Assembly (NCBI GenBank): GCA_947453585.1
Contig: CANGHQ010000114.1
Coordinates: 1 to 6,289 of the forward strand
DNA length: 6,289 nucleotides
Source: Burkholderiales bacterium
GTDB taxonomy: Bacteria > Pseudomonadota > Gammaproteobacteria > Burkholderiales > Burkholderiaceae_C
Direction: 5' to 3'
Positions 5,950 to 6,289 of this stretch are shown piece by piece. The notes beneath the pieces are model-generated. The model had not been told where the DNA came from, did not search any database, and saw only the letters and a list, made by a program, of their open reading frames with translations. A program made the translations under genes and the position numbers. The number at the start of each line of letters is the position of its first letter. Position 1 is the first letter of the stretch.

Positions 5950-6289
5950 ATGCGAATTTCTCCCTCAGACGCCACCTTAGGCAGCGTCGCAGCGCCCGCG
6001 TGGCCTGCCGATTGGCTGCGTCCCCAATGGCCTGCGCCCGCCAAGGTGCACGCGTTTTGCACGGGCCGCGCAGGTGGCGTTTCTGCGGCGCCCTACGACG
6101 CCCTGAACCTGGGCGAGCACGTCGGCGACCTGCCCCAGGCCGTGGCCGCCAACCGGGCGCTTGTGCAGCAGGCGCTGGGCGTGCGGCCGGTGTTTTTGAA
6201 CCAGGTGCACGGCACCGAGGTGCTGGCGCTGCACGCCGGCTGCGCCGATGGTGCTCAGGCCGACGGCAGCTGGACCGCGCAGCCCGGCC
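5950..6289 (+). CDS. pgeF: PgeF/YfiH, peptidoglycan editing factor (partial, 3' end cut off)
   Basis: The first 113 residues of a laccase-domain (polyphenol oxidase family, DUF152) protein; the rest lies beyond the window. Family members are about 240-270 aa zinc enzymes. E. coli YfiH/PgeF prevents wrong incorporation of serine in peptidoglycan stems, and homologues also act on purine nucleosides. Visible signatures are FCTGRAGGVS (36-45), PYDALNLGEHVGD (48-60), a Val-Ala-Ala-Asn-Arg helix, and FLNQVHGTEV (82-91), where H87 is the first zinc ligand. The later Cys and His ligands are not in view. The N-terminus, with WPADWLRPQWPAPAKVHAF, is typical for the family. ATG5950 is the only sensible start, but no Shine-Dalgarno sequence is visible; a TTG at 5941 in frame is an alternative. 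It is divergent from the ABM operon. Confidence 0.93.
   Translation, partial: MRISPSDATLGSVAAPAWPADWLRPQWPAPAKVHAFCTGRAGGVSAAPYDALNLGEHVGDLPQAVAANRALVQQALGVRPVFLNQVHGTEVLALHAGCADGAQADGSWTAQPG

Noticed and set aside
4856..5980. 374-codon plus-strand frame opposite the ABM and FAH-family genes
   Set aside because: Shadow frame crossing two real genes and the divergent intergenic region; no motif or ribosome-binding site.
5868..6234. Minus-strand frames opposite pgeF
   Set aside because: The plus strand carries clear PgeF signatures; the minus frames are Arg/Ala/His-rich shadows.

Overview
The window reads as ordinary chromosome of a GC-rich betaproteobacterium. The closest match I recognise is family Comamonadaceae (Rhodoferax/Polaromonas/Acidovorax-like). 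This rests on the wording of the RNase R protein, which enters the cold-shock domains directly without the N-terminal helix-turn-helix of the E. coli enzyme, on the strong G/C third-position bias, and on the kinds of neighbouring genes. The assignment is inference from remembered family features; no search was run.

Left end (1-372): the 3' two thirds of a tRNA-Thr(UGU) on the plus strand faces a complete tRNA-Leu(CAG) on the minus strand. Between these convergent tRNA genes lie a strong hairpin terminator with T-runs on both sides (58-85) and a 72-bp imperfect inverted repeat that abuts the 3' end of tRNA-Leu (216-287). No gene was found between them.

Plus-strand gene rnr (about 423-2642): RNase R, a 3'-5' exoribonuclease. 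Its 5' end is crowded. The tRNA-Leu gene is divergent and only about 50 bp away, there is no ATG or GTG in frame between the tRNA and the conserved protein, and the only good Shine-Dalgarno sequence points at a GTG in another frame or at an in-frame ATC.

Minus-strand block (5824 down to 2650): five tightly packed genes that look like one operon, in transcription order. They are an antibiotic-biosynthesis-monooxygenase-fold (ABM) protein, a fumarylacetoacetate-hydrolase-family enzyme, a zinc-ribbon Nudix hydrolase, a 56-residue small protein I do not recognise (4074-4244), and a DnaQ-like exonuclease fused to a GIY-YIG/Cho-like nuclease. Gaps are 15 and 12 nt, then a TGATG overlap, then 17 nt or a short overlap. 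Late genes in the row lack good ribosome-binding sites, so translational coupling is likely. The last gene converges on rnr with 7 bp between stop codons; a GNRA-capped hairpin inside the last rnr codons may terminate transcription.

Right end (5950-6289): the 5' part of pgeF (YfiH, laccase-domain, peptidoglycan editing factor) on the plus strand, cut by the window edge. It is divergent from the ABM gene, and a 9-bp inverted repeat lies directly in front of its start.

No phage, insertion sequence, CRISPR array or obvious defence system was seen. The items most worth a second look are the unannotated 56-residue ORF inside the operon, the start of rnr, and the inverted repeat next to tRNA-Leu.
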